A stretch of DNA of 64,000 bases from Martelella sp. NC20. GTDB taxonomy: Bacteria > Pseudomonadota > Alphaproteobacteria > Rhizobiales > Rhizobiaceae. The stretch spans positions 4,452,001 to 4,516,000 of the forward strand of contig NZ_CP054861.1 of the NCBI RefSeq assembly GCF_013459645.1, given 5' to 3'. The notes below the pieces were generated by a model. That model was not told where the DNA came from. It was given only the letters and a program-made list of their open reading frames with translations, and searched no databases. Below, piece after piece: positions 34,927 through 47,969 of this stretch; the first letter of the stretch is position 1, and every line of letters starts with the position of its first letter. A program made the translations under genes and the position numbers.

Positions 34927-36867
34927 TCAGCTGCCGAGGCGCGCCTCGCTTTCGGCATCCATGGCGCGCTTCAGATACATGTCGCGCTCATAGACGTCGT
35001 CGTAATACTGAATATTTCCATCGGCATCCGGCCAGGCGGTGAAATAGGTAACGTAGACTGGGAATTTTTCCGGAACATCCACCGGCATGTTCTGGCCGGT
35101 CGCGATATTGGCCTCGATATCGGCTTCCGGCACGCCGAGAACAGCGGCCGCCATCTTGTTGGGATCGGAGAGACGGACGCAGCCATGGCTGAGCGCCCGC
35201 ATGTCGCGCTCGAAATAGCTCTTCTGCGGCGTGTCATGCATGTAGATCGCATGATCGTTCGGGAACAGGATCTTCAACTGGCCAAGCGCGTTGCGTTCGC
35301 CCGGCGGCTGGCGCACATCGACCATCGGGGCTGCAGCCCAGTTGACGGAAGAAGACGAGACCCGGCGACCATTATAGCTGACCTCGTAGCCGATCTGGTC
35401 GAAATAGCTCGGATTGGCGCGCAGCTTCGGCAGATATTCGTTGACCACGATCGAGCGCGGAATACCCCAATAGGGATTGAATTCGACGGTTTCGATCTCG
35501 TCGCGGAAGAAATAGGTCTGGTTGGTGGGATTGCCCACCACGACGCCCATATCGAAGCTCTCGCCGTTATCGTCATGATAATACACGCGGAAGGCGGGCT
35601 GATTGATCAAGACATAGCGCGAACCGAAATCGTCCGGCAGCCAGCGCAGGCGTTCCATGGCGTCGACCACCTTCTGGGCACGGTCGTCATTGGTCTCGAC
35701 GTCGAAGGCCTTCACGGTGTTGGAGCCGACAATGCCATCGACATAAAGCCCTTCCGCCTTTTGGAAGTCCTTCACCAGAGCGACCAGTTCGGGCGTATAT
35801 TCATCACCGCCATCATAGGCCGCGAAGGTGTCGGCATGGTCGATCTTGAATTCGGGCGAGGCCTTGCGCTCGATCGCCTTGACCAGGCTCGGCACATTCT
35901 CGTCGGTCTGGCCGGGGCGAATGAACACGCGGCCGGTGAAAACGATCGGTTCAACCTCGGTTTTGGTTCTGCGCAGTTCGGCAAGTTCCGCCTTCAGGTC
36001 CTCGAAAAACGTGTTCTGAGGATTATAGCTCTCCATCAGACCGGCGACGTCATTCGTCACGGCAAGACTGTTTATCGCCTCGCCAAGGTCGACGGGGTTG
36101 CGCTTCAGGTCGTGGAATTCCGAGAGCCGGTTCGGATCGACACGACCGCGCCTGGCATCCTGCATGTAGGAGAGCACTTCGGCGGAAAGCGCGAGTTCGA
36201 ACTGCATCAGGGCGGCCTTTTCGTCATCCTCGCTCTCGGCCGAGATGAGATCCGGCGTCTGAACCAGATAGTTGTCGGGCTCCAGGCCGAAATCGTCGGC
36301 ATTGCCGAGCGCCCTCATGGCAGCGCGCGCCTTCTGGGAAACCACGCCATCCTGAACCCAGAGCAGTTCGCCGCCGTTCGAATAATAATCTTCGATCGCC
36401 GAAGCGACATCATCAATGGCCTTGACGCGGGCATCGGCGAGATACTGCCGCGGATCGTCATCAGCGATTGCGACCGTCGTTTCCATCTCGACAGCATCGG
36501 TCATCGACCCCTGGTCGAGCGCGGCGACTTCCGTGGCCGTTTCGTCCGCATCCGCTTGATCGGGGCTGATCGAGCCGGTGACCACCGGATCGCGGATTTC
36601 GCGGATATCGATCAGGCGCATCGAATCGGCACGGTAGGTATAATATTTCGGAGGCGCGACCTTCGGGGCGGAATAGCTGCGCTGAACCTGCTTCTGCGGC
36701 TGCGCCTGGGGCTGCGGCTGCACGACCGGCGCGCGCTGCGATTCCTTCTCACGGCCCCGCAAGATGTCCATCAATGTCAGGGCGTTGGCCGCGCTTGGCA
36801 CAAAGGCGGCAGACACCGCCACGGCCAGAGCCACAGATGAAACGCGAACTGAGAGTTTGCTGCGCAA
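34927..36867 (-). CDS. L,D-transpeptidase with peptidoglycan-binding domain (YcbB-like)
   Basis: This enzyme class forms 3-3 cross-links in peptidoglycan or attaches outer-membrane proteins to it. The 646-residue protein has a signal peptide (ending near AANALT) and a Gln/Pro-rich linker. A helical scaffold domain and a PG_binding_1 domain (ELVALVKDFQKAEGLYVDGIVG) follow, then a YkuD catalytic domain with SHGCVRLSDP, where Cys is about residue 563. It acts in the periplasm. The start is a TTG at 36865-36867 placed directly before the signal peptide; no ATG fits. It stands alone. Confidence 0.93.
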   Translation of the reverse strand: MRSKLSVRVSSVALAVAVSAAFVPSAANALTLMDILRGREKESQRAPVVQPQPQAQPQKQVQRSYSAPKVAPPKYYTYRADSMRLIDIREIRDPVVTGSISPDQADADETATEVAALDQGSMTDAVEMETTVAIADDDPRQYLADARVKAIDDVASAIEDYYSNGGELLWVQDGVVSQKARAAMRALGNADDFGLEPDNYLVQTPDLISAESEDDEKAALMQFELALSAEVLSYMQDARRGRVDPNRLSEFHDLKRNPVDLGEAINSLAVTNDVAGLMESYNPQNTFFEDLKAELAELRRTKTEVEPIVFTGRVFIRPGQTDENVPSLVKAIERKASPEFKIDHADTFAAYDGGDEYTPELVALVKDFQKAEGLYVDGIVGSNTVKAFDVETNDDRAQKVVDAMERLRWLPDDFGSRYVLINQPAFRVYYHDDNGESFDMGVVVGNPTNQTYFFRDEIETVEFNPYWGIPRSIVVNEYLPKLRANPSYFDQIGYEVSYNGRRVSSSSVNWAAAPMVDVRQPPGERNALGQLKILFPNDHAIYMHDTPQKSYFERDMRALSHGCVRLSDPNKMAAAVLGVPEADIEANIATGQNMPVDVPEKFPVYVTYFTAWPDADGNIQYYDDVYERDMYLKRAMDAESEARLGS

Positions 36868-37364
36868 TGTTCTACCCCGTTTTGCAAGTCAACGTTTTCA
36901 TTAGCATCTTACCTGCAAGCCCGTTGGTGAGCCAATAACATTTGCGCTATCGCTGCGCAAACCCACTGGTTGTGTCATGGGAAAACAACACCCTGGCTCG
37001 CTTGCCGGCCGATTGCCGTTCCGGATCAGCCTATCAATGTCCCATTAACAGGGGCTTAAACCCGAGAGATTTCTTGCGATGCAACATGCGCCGCAAAGCA
37101 TGACGCTCTCGATTTCAACGCAGAAACCGTGGCCCCGGTTCCATCGCGGAAATCATGGCCCCGTCATAGGCCCGACAATGCGTCAGGGTTGGGGCGCGGC
37201 AAGGCGCCGGCCTGCATTTTCTTCAGTTTCCGTCGGCAATCCGCGATACTAATCGAATAAGTTTACGCCAATTATTGACAGAGCGCCACGGCGCGCGCGA
37301 TTGCATATCCCGATTTTCGTCAGGACGACCGCGCCCACCGGGGCAATGGCAGGAGTAGAAGCAC
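36868..37364. other. 497-base intergenic region, no gene seen
   Basis: It separates the divergent L,D-transpeptidase and fumC genes and should hold both promoters. TTGACA occurs at 37275-37280, but no good -10 lies 17 bases on, only TGCATA at a longer distance. CGAGAG (about 37060) and CTCTCG (about 37105) could close a loose stem. I see no open frame with a ribosome site, and no repeat shared with other gaps. Confidence 0.5.
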
Positions 37365-38756
<1,392 letters not shown>

Positions 38757-38775
38757 GCGGTCGGCCGACAATCAT

Positions 38776-38809
38776 GCCGTCGCAAGGACGCTTCGTTCCC
38801 TGCGACGGC
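38776..38809. terminator. Bidirectional hairpin between fumC and the MATE gene
   Basis: GCCGTCGCA (38776-38784) and TGCGACGGC (38801-38809) form a nine-base perfect stem. Further pairing of CGGCCG on both sides extends it to about 38760-38820. The two flanking genes converge here, so it may serve both. There is no T run. Confidence 0.5.
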
Positions 38810-38830
38810 GATGACGGCCGATCTACGCTC

Positions 38831-40219
38831 TCAGACTGGCGACGGCGCGGCGCGCAGCATCTTCCAGTAGCGCCATGACAACATCGCCATGGCCGCGCCC
38901 AGCCCCACCAGGAAGCCGACCCAGATACCGACGCCCTGGAGCCCGAACGGAAACGCCATCAGCCAGGCGAGCGGCAGGCCGATGCCCCAATAGGCGACCA
39001 GCACCAGAACCATCGGCACCCGCGTATCCTTCAGCCCGCGCAGCAACCCGTTCATCGTCGCCTGGCCGCCATCGAGAAGCTGGAACAGCGCGGCCACCAT
39101 CAGCAGCGGCGTGGCATAGGCCAGCACCAGCGGCGCCTCCGGCAGGCTGGTATCCATGAACAGTGAGGCGAGCGGGACCGGCGCGAGCGCGAAGACAAGG
39201 CCGCTTGAAACGGCGAAACAGACCGCGATCGCCATCACCGTCACCGAAGCCCGGATGACGTTGGCGCGATCGCCCGCCCCATGAAAGATGCCGACCCGGA
39301 CCGTTCCTGCCTGCGACAGGCCGAGCGGCACCATGAAGGCGATCGACGCCAGTTGCAGCACGATGCCGTGGGCGGCAAGCGGGATCGCGCCAAGCTGGCC
39401 CATCAGGATCGACGACGCGGTAAACATCGAGACCTCCGCCAGCACGGCGATCCCGATCGGAAGGCCGAGCATGATCACTTCCCAGAGCGCCTGCCAATCC
39501 GCTTTCCAGAACCGCACGAACAGCTGGTAGCCCGCAAGCTCCCGGTCCCGCTCGATATAAAACACCAGATAGAAGAAGCCGAACGCCTGCACGGCCAGCG
39601 CCGCGATCGCCGCGCCGCGAATCCCGAGTTGAGGCAGGCCGAGATGGCCGAGAACCAGCACATAGGCAAGCGCCGCGTTGAGCACCAGCATCATCACCGT
39701 GACCCACAGCACCACGCTTGCGCGGCCGGTGGCGCTCACCAGCGAGCGCAGGACATAAAACACCAGCGCCGGAAAGATCGCGAAACCGACAATGTGCAGG
39801 TAGCGCGCGGCAAGTTCGACCACCTCGGGCTCCTGCCCGAGCGAAAGCAGGATCGGTCCCGACCAGAAAAACAGCGGCTGGACCAGCACGCCGAACATGA
39901 TCGACGCCCACATCCCCATGCGCATGGCGCGGCGGACCGCAACCTCGTCGCCGCGGCCATAGGCCTGCGCGACCATCGGCATGACGGCGATGGCAAGGCC
40001 CGCGCCGGTGATGAAGATCGTGAAGAAATACTGGGTGGCGAGCACGGTCGCCGCCAGATCGAGCGCGCTCAACTGGCCGAGGATGACGATATCGGTGGCA
40101 TTGATGCCCTGCTGGGCCAGTTGCGCGCCGATGAGGGGGATGCCGAGGGCGAGGGTTTCCCGGAGGTGGGAGAACCATGAATGGCCGGCTGCTTGCGCAG
40201 AAGGCATTGCGACAGACAT
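38831..40219 (-). CDS. MATE-family multidrug/cation efflux transporter (NorM-like)
   Basis: The 462-residue inner-membrane protein has about 12 hydrophobic segments in two halves, with TLALGIPLIGAQLAQQGINATDIVILG at the N terminus and GLPIGIAVLAEVSMF at the start of the second half. Both are typical of MATE exporters, which use proton or sodium gradients to pump out cationic drugs. The start at 40217-40219 has GGTGA nearby; a 69-codon longer frame is not supported, and a Met four codons further on could also serve. The substrate is unknown. Confidence 0.92.
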   Translation of the reverse strand: MSVAMPSAQAAGHSWFSHLRETLALGIPLIGAQLAQQGINATDIVILGQLSALDLAATVLATQYFFTIFITGAGLAIAVMPMVAQAYGRGDEVAVRRAMRMGMWASIMFGVLVQPLFFWSGPILLSLGQEPEVVELAARYLHIVGFAIFPALVFYVLRSLVSATGRASVVLWVTVMMLVLNAALAYVLVLGHLGLPQLGIRGAAIAALAVQAFGFFYLVFYIERDRELAGYQLFVRFWKADWQALWEVIMLGLPIGIAVLAEVSMFTASSILMGQLGAIPLAAHGIVLQLASIAFMVPLGLSQAGTVRVGIFHGAGDRANVIRASVTVMAIAVCFAVSSGLVFALAPVPLASLFMDTSLPEAPLVLAYATPLLMVAALFQLLDGGQATMNGLLRGLKDTRVPMVLVLVAYWGIGLPLAWLMAFPFGLQGVGIWVGFLVGLGAAMAMLSWRYWKMLRAAPSPV

Positions 40220-40373
40220 GAAATTCACCAGAAGCTGACACGCCGGGGCCAGACAATAGCGGGGCCCGGGCGGCAAAAATTCCTTAGCTTCTTTTTTCGG
40301 CAATTGCCACCCTTGTAGGCAGGCCGACAGGCCGGATCCGGTAATCCGTGCGAGCCGCGCCCGCAGGCTGATC

Positions 40374-41051
40374 TCACGAAATCGGATTGCCGCCGTAGCG
40401 ATAGGCGCCGCCGCGCTGCAGCGCATGGCGATAGGCCGGGCGGGCGTGAATATTGACCAGATAGTCGAGCACGGCCTGCGGCCGCTGGTCGAACGGGATC
40501 CGCTCCATGCCGACCTCGATCGGAAAGCTCATCATGATATCGGCGGCGGTGAAATTCGCTCCCGCAAACCAGCCGTCGCGCTGCAATTCGCTCTCCCAGA
40601 AGGCGCCATGGGTCTTCAATTGCGGGTCCGTGAGTTTCGATGTCACACCCTTGGAGATCATCTTCATCAGCGGCCTTATCAGGCGCGGCCCCTGCTCCGG
40701 GATTTTCTGGAACACCAGCTTCATGATCAGAAGCGGCATTGCCGAACCTTCCGAATAGTGCAGCCAGTAGCGATAGCGCAGCGCCTCGTCCGTGCCCGGC
40801 TCCGGCCTCAGGCCGCTGCCCTCGCCGTAACGGTCGATCAGGTAGTCGACGATCGCGGCGCTTTCGGCGACGATCCGCCCCTCGTCTTCGATAATCGGCG
40901 ATTTGCCGAGCGGATGAACCTGCTTCAACTCCTCCGGCGCGCTCATGTTCTCGCCGCGCTTGTAGCGCTTGATTTCATAGTCGACCCCGAGTTCCTCGAG
41001 CAGCCAGAGAATGCGATGCGCACGGGAATCTTCCAGATAATGAACAAGCAT
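40374..41051 (-). CDS. Glutathione S-transferase
   Basis: The 225-residue protein has an N-terminal thioredoxin-fold domain (MLVHYLEDSRAHRILWLLEELG to about 80), with the conserved SPIIEDEGRIVAESAAIVDYL stretch that binds glutathione, and an all-helical C-terminal domain with NFTAADIMMSFP. It resembles the group of beta/theta-like bacterial GSTs. The start at 41049-41051 has AGGTGG four bases upstream; an open frame continuing far upstream into the next gene is not coding. The substrate is unknown. Confidence 0.93.
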   Translation of the reverse strand: MLVHYLEDSRAHRILWLLEELGVDYEIKRYKRGENMSAPEELKQVHPLGKSPIIEDEGRIVAESAAIVDYLIDRYGEGSGLRPEPGTDEALRYRYWLHYSEGSAMPLLIMKLVFQKIPEQGPRLIRPLMKMISKGVTSKLTDPQLKTHGAFWESELQRDGWFAGANFTAADIMMSFPIEVGMERIPFDQRPQAVLDYLVNIHARPAYRHALQRGGAYRYGGNPIS

Positions 41052-41128
41052 GAAGCCACCTAATAAAATATATCGAACTAATCGGTTCGATGAGATATGG
41101 CCTGATTGCGGGTCGTTGACAAGTCCGC

Positions 41129-42157
41129 TCAGAAAGCCGTTATCGCGATCGCGCCGAAATAAAGAACAAGAATGCCCGCGCTTTCGAACCCGATGCTGCC
41201 GGGGCCGGCCTTCTGGCGCACGATCAGGCCGAGAAGCAGGATCGCGGTCGCCGACAGGCCGACGGCAAGCCAGATCAGATCGTCCTTGCCGATCGCATGA
41301 TAGAGCGACCCGTCGCGATAGGCGATATCGGACAGCGTCAAAAACAGCGTATCGAAAGTGTTGCCGCCGATAATGCCGCCGACGGCGAGCTGAAGGGCGC
41401 CGCGCTTGACCGCCGCAAGCGTCGTTACCAGTTCTGGCAGCGAGGTCACCACCGCCGTCATCAGCGCGCCGACGAGCGAGGCGGATAGGCTGTAGCGATC
41501 CGTGATCACGGCCGCGATCTGAGAAATCACATAACCGGCGATCCCCATCAGCAACATCAGCGCGATGAACACCGCGAAAATGCCGACATTTCCACGCGTA
41601 TCGCTTTCTTCTTCCTCGGGCTGGTCGGAGCGTGTTTCGTGGGTGCCCACCGGCTTCCACATCGGCTCGTCGCGCACCCTTTTGGAGGCCACGACGCCCG
41701 CGATATAGACGCCGAAAATGGCGAACGAGACGGGACTGACCGCAAACAGCGTGATTTCCGCCCAAGCGTAGGCCAATAGCGGCATGCTGAGCAGCAGCAC
41801 CAGCAGCGCGCCCTGGAAAAGGTTTGAAAGATCGGCCGCCGCATGCTCGAGATTCACCCGCCGATAGATCATGTCGGCAAGCGCCAGAAACGCCGTTTGC
41901 GCGGCGATACCGCCCACGGCGTTGGAAAAACTGAGCGACGCCCGGCCATCGAGCGCCGAGGTGACCGATACCACCGTGCCGGAAAGCGACGTCGCGGCGC
42001 CAAGCAACAACCCGCCGATCAGCGCCTCGCCCAGCCCGGTGCGGTCGGCAATACGGTCGGCGACGCCGGTAATCTTCACGCCGCAACCAAGAATGACCGC
42101 GCCGGCGAGCAAAAACAGCACCGTCAGCCAGATCAGTGTGAGATTTTCGAAATGCAT
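41129..42157 (-). CDS. Sodium/calcium exchanger-like membrane protein (CaCA family)
   Basis: The 342-residue protein has about ten membrane segments in two halves. The second half carries a good alpha-repeat, VVTSLPELVTTLAAVKRG, and then GGIIGGNTFDTLFL. The first half has a degenerate one, AATSLSGTVVSVTSA, where the usual SLPE is missing. A charged cytoplasmic loop (DQPEEEESDTRG) joins the halves. The changed first repeat could alter ion choice. The start at 42155-42157 has GGAG upstream, with an alternative ATG ten codons earlier (42185-42187). Transported ion not known. Confidence 0.85.
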   Translation of the reverse strand: MHFENLTLIWLTVLFLLAGAVILGCGVKITGVADRIADRTGLGEALIGGLLLGAATSLSGTVVSVTSALDGRASLSFSNAVGGIAAQTAFLALADMIYRRVNLEHAAADLSNLFQGALLVLLLSMPLLAYAWAEITLFAVSPVSFAIFGVYIAGVVASKRVRDEPMWKPVGTHETRSDQPEEEESDTRGNVGIFAVFIALMLLMGIAGYVISQIAAVITDRYSLSASLVGALMTAVVTSLPELVTTLAAVKRGALQLAVGGIIGGNTFDTLFLTLSDIAYRDGSLYHAIGKDDLIWLAVGLSATAILLLGLIVRQKAGPGSIGFESAGILVLYFGAIAITAF

Positions 42158-42249
42158 CAATGTCTCCGCTTTGAAGAACCAACGCATCACCCTCCCCGTT
42201 TGTTCTTGGCCTTCTGCCGGAATGCAAAAATCAGCCCCCTTTACAAGTC

Positions 42250-42279
42250 ATTATGTTCACTATATGTTCTATATGTCAA
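42250..42279 (-). promoter_or_regulatory. Promoter candidate for the exchanger gene
   Basis: On the minus strand TTGACA (42274-42279) and CATAAT (42250-42255) are 18 bases apart. The same segment has repeated ATGTTC (42253-42258 and 42264-42269) and ATGTCAAG (42273-42280 and 42286-42293) sequences, which may be regulator sites for either of the divergent genes. Confidence 0.45.
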
Positions 42280-42301
42280 GTCTGCATGTCAAGGAGGGGT
42301 C

Positions 42302-43132
42302 ATGACAACACAGGCAGAGAAATTCGAGCGTTTCAGGGCGCTGCATTCACGCGACGGCGCTTTCGTGATGCCCAATCCATGGGATGCCGGAACGGCGCGC
42401 CTGCTCGCCAATCTTGGTTTCGAGGCGCTCGCGACCACCAGCGCGGGGTTGGCGTTTTCACTGGGGCGCAGCGATTCGGCGGCAGATCTGTCGCGCCAGG
42501 AGATACTTGCCAACGCAAGGGCGATCGTGGAGGCCACCGATCTGCCGGTTTCCGCCGACCTTGAGAACGGTTTCGGCGATGCGCCCGGCGACTGTGCGCT
42601 GACGATCCGGCTTGCGATCGAGACCGGTCTCGCCGGCGGCTCGATCGAGGATGCCACGGGCCGGCGCGATGATCCGATCTATGATTTCGAAACCGCTGTC
42701 GAGCGCGTGCGCGCGGCGGCCGAGGCGAAGGCTGGAAGGCCGTTCCTGCTGACCGCGCGGTCGGAAAACTTCCTGTGGCAGCGTCCCGATCTTGCCGACA
42801 CGATCCGCCGCCTCCAGGCCTTTTCAGAGGCCGGCGCGGACGTTCTTTACGCGCCCGGCCTGCCCGACCTCAACGCGATCAGAACGGTGTGCCGGGCCGT
42901 CGACAAGCCGGTCAATGTGGTGATGGGGCTGCAGGGAGAAAATTATTCCGTCGAGACGCTGGCGCGCGCCGGCGTGAAACGCATCAGCGTCGGCGGCTCA
43001 TTCGCCCGGGCGGCGCTGGCAGGGCTGAAACGGGCCGCGGATGAAGTATTGAGGGAGGGAACGTTCAGCTACGACAGACTGTCCGGCAGCGAGGCCGAAA
43101 GGCTGACGACCGAGCCCCGCAGCAAAGAGTGA
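42302..43132 (+). CDS. Isocitrate lyase/PEP mutase-superfamily protein
   Basis: The 276-residue protein is a TIM-barrel member of the PEP mutase/isocitrate lyase group: FVMPNPWDAGTARLLANLGFEALATTSAG at the N terminus, VSADLENGFGD, GGSIEDATG and NVVMGLQG. The KKCGH-type loop that holds the catalytic cysteine in isocitrate and methylisocitrate lyases is absent after IEDATG, so it is unlikely to be a standard lyase. Relatives are annotated as carboxyvinyl-carboxyphosphonate phosphorylmutase or oxaloacetate decarboxylase. AAGGAGG precedes the ATG. The reaction is unknown. Confidence 0.88.
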   Translation: MTTQAEKFERFRALHSRDGAFVMPNPWDAGTARLLANLGFEALATTSAGLAFSLGRSDSAADLSRQEILANARAIVEATDLPVSADLENGFGDAPGDCALTIRLAIETGLAGGSIEDATGRRDDPIYDFETAVERVRAAAEAKAGRPFLLTARSENFLWQRPDLADTIRRLQAFSEAGADVLYAPGLPDLNAIRTVCRAVDKPVNVVMGLQGENYSVETLARAGVKRISVGGSFARAALAGLKRAADEVLREGTFSYDRLSGSEAERLTTEPRSKE

Positions 43133-43165
43133 CGCCGGCAGGCGTCACCCGAAACAGGGGCGCAT

Positions 43166-43333
43166 TCAGGCATGCGAGGTTCTGGCCGCCTTGCGGAGGA
43201 CTTCGTCGTGGGCGGTTTTACGCTCGGCATCTGCCGTTGCGAAAAGCCTGCCGCCGACGATCCGGTAGAGAATAGCAAGCCCTGCAGCCGCGAATGCGAT
43301 CTGGAATGCGATAAGAGGCAGATATTCAAACAT
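43166..43333 (-). CDS. Small membrane protein (55 aa)
   Basis: An ATG at 43331-43333 with GGAG eight bases upstream opens a 55-residue frame. It begins MFEYLPLIAFQIAFAAAG, has one clear hydrophobic helix (about residues 5-24) and continues with the charged end DAERKTAHDEVLRKAARTSHA. The layout, a single helix followed by a basic/acidic tail, is that of many small inner-membrane proteins. It is too short for usual gene finders and overlaps a longer frame on the plus strand that has no such features. Function unknown. Confidence 0.62.
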   Translation of the reverse strand: MFEYLPLIAFQIAFAAAGLAILYRIVGGRLFATADAERKTAHDEVLRKAARTSHA

Positions 43334-43511
43334 GGTATTGTCTCCGGTTTGGAGTAGTAACGCGGCATGTAAACGAAAAGTTCACACTTAAGTGCATGAA
43401 AGCGTAAAAAACACGGTTGATGGCGGTGCGAACGGTGCATTTTCGGGGTTCCGTTGCCCCGGCAACTTCCCTATAAGGCCCACCTAGCCTACATGATTTC
43501 ACATCCCCTCC

Positions 43512-43538
43512 CCGGCCCGGACACCCGCGCCGGTTTTT
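43512..43538 (+). terminator. carB: Terminator-like hairpin in the carB leader
   Basis: CCGGC (43512-43516) and GCCGG (43529-43533) form a short stem followed by TTTTT (43534-43538), 38 bases before carB. It could attenuate carB or be a chance structure. The rest of 43334-43511 shows a CACTTAAGTG palindrome near 43390 and no gene. Confidence 0.4.
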
Positions 43539-43576
43539 GACGCAGGGATGATAAGAAGAAACGACGGATAAAGCCC

Positions 43577-47059
<3,483 letters not shown>

Positions 47060-47084
47060 GGCCCGACACTTTCGAACGAAGACC

Positions 47085-47115
47085 GGGGCAGGCTCAACGC
47101 CGGCCCTTTTTTTTT
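47085..47115 (+). terminator. carB: carB rho-independent terminator
   Basis: GGGGC-A-GGC (47085-47093) pairs with GCC-G-GCCCT (47099-47107) around TCAAC. Nine T follow (47107-47115). It lies 26 bases after the carB stop. Confidence 0.85.
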
Positions 47116-47118
47116 GGC

Positions 47119-47174
47119 TTGACGGAAACGGTTTTCTCTTTTATTTATCCGTTAGGTTAATTAACCGAATGGAT
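47119..47174 (+). promoter_or_regulatory. Promoter and palindromic operator of the ArsR-SRPBCC operon
   Basis: TTGACG (47119-47124) and TATTTA (47142-47147) are 17 bases apart. Directly after lies the perfect palindrome GGTTAATTAACC (47155-47166). It extends as ATCC (47147-47150) and GGAT (47171-47174) to a 28-base dyad with the same centre. The placement over the start region fits binding by the encoded ArsR repressor. The binding itself is inferred. Confidence 0.65.
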
Positions 47175-47181
47175 AACAACC

Positions 47182-47514
47182 ATGTCCGATCCGTTGTCTC
47201 AAACCCTGTCCGCGCTCGCCGACCCGACCCGCCGTGCAATCCTTGCCCGGCTGTCGGCGGGTGAGGCGACGGTGAATGAACTGGCCGAGCCGTTTGCGAT
47301 GTCGCTGCCGGCGGTGTCCAAGCACCTGAAGGTGCTGGAGCGCGCCGGGCTGATTTCCCGCAGCCGCGAGGCCCAGACGCGGCCCTGCCGGATCGAGCCG
47401 GAAGCGCTACAGGCGGTCGATGGCTGGCTCGCGGATTATCGCCTGCTCTGGGAAAACCGGCTCGACCGGCTGGAAGATTATCTGGCCACCCTGCAGCAGA
47501 AGGACAAGCCATGA
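47182..47514 (+). CDS. ArsR-family transcriptional repressor
   Basis: The 110-residue protein has the winged helix of the ArsR group: LADPTRRAILARLSAGEATVNELAEPFAMSLPAVSKHLKVLERAGLI. It lacks the Cys-rich metal site ELCVCDL of arsenic sensors, so it probably senses something other than metal. It belongs to the ArsR type that is co-transcribed with SRPBCC (AHSA1) proteins. Its stop overlaps the next start in ATGA (47511-47514). It probably represses its own operon from the dyad upstream. Confidence 0.93.
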   Translation: MSDPLSQTLSALADPTRRAILARLSAGEATVNELAEPFAMSLPAVSKHLKVLERAGLISRSREAQTRPCRIEPEALQAVDGWLADYRLLWENRLDRLEDYLATLQQKDKP

Positions 47515-47969
47515 CCGAATCTTCGAACCCCCTCCAAATCCGCAACGAGCGGACATTTCTCCAGGATCGCGACGCCCTCTTTTCCGCCGTGGCCGACCCG
47601 GCAAGGCTCGCGCGCTGGTGGGGACCACACGGTTTTGAAAACCGGATCACCGCCTTCGACTTCCGTCCCGGCGGAAACTGGCGGATCGTCATGACCGCAT
47701 CAAACGGCAACGCATTCGACAACCACTGGACGTTTCTGGCGATCGAGGACGATCGCTTGATCCGCACCCGCCATCATCTGCCGATGCATGATTTCGTGCT
47801 GGAAATGCGGTTTGACGACCATGCCGGCGGAAGCCGCCTCGTCTGGGTGATGGAGTTCGAGCCGACCGAGGAGAACCAGGCAATCGCGCATTTCCTCAAG
47901 GCGGCCAACGACCAGAACCTCGAACGTCTCGACAACTTTCTTCAGGAGGAAACCACCGATGTCCGCTGA
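47511..47969 (+). CDS. SRPBCC (AHSA1-like) protein 1
   Basis: The 152-residue protein has the START/SRPBCC hydrophobic-pocket fold seen in Aha1-like proteins. The typical segments are VADPARLARWWGPHGFEN and FDFRPGGNWRIVM in the first half and VWVMEFEPTEEN near the end. Family members often bind hydrophobic ligands, but few have a known function. It is in frame with ATGA overlap behind the ArsR gene and overlaps the start of a second family member by 11 bases. A role in sensing or detoxifying a lipophilic compound is only a guess. Confidence 0.88.
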   Translation: MTESSNPLQIRNERTFLQDRDALFSAVADPARLARWWGPHGFENRITAFDFRPGGNWRIVMTASNGNAFDNHWTFLAIEDDRLIRTRHHLPMHDFVLEMRFDDHAGGSRLVWVMEFEPTEENQAIAHFLKAANDQNLERLDNFLQEETTDVR

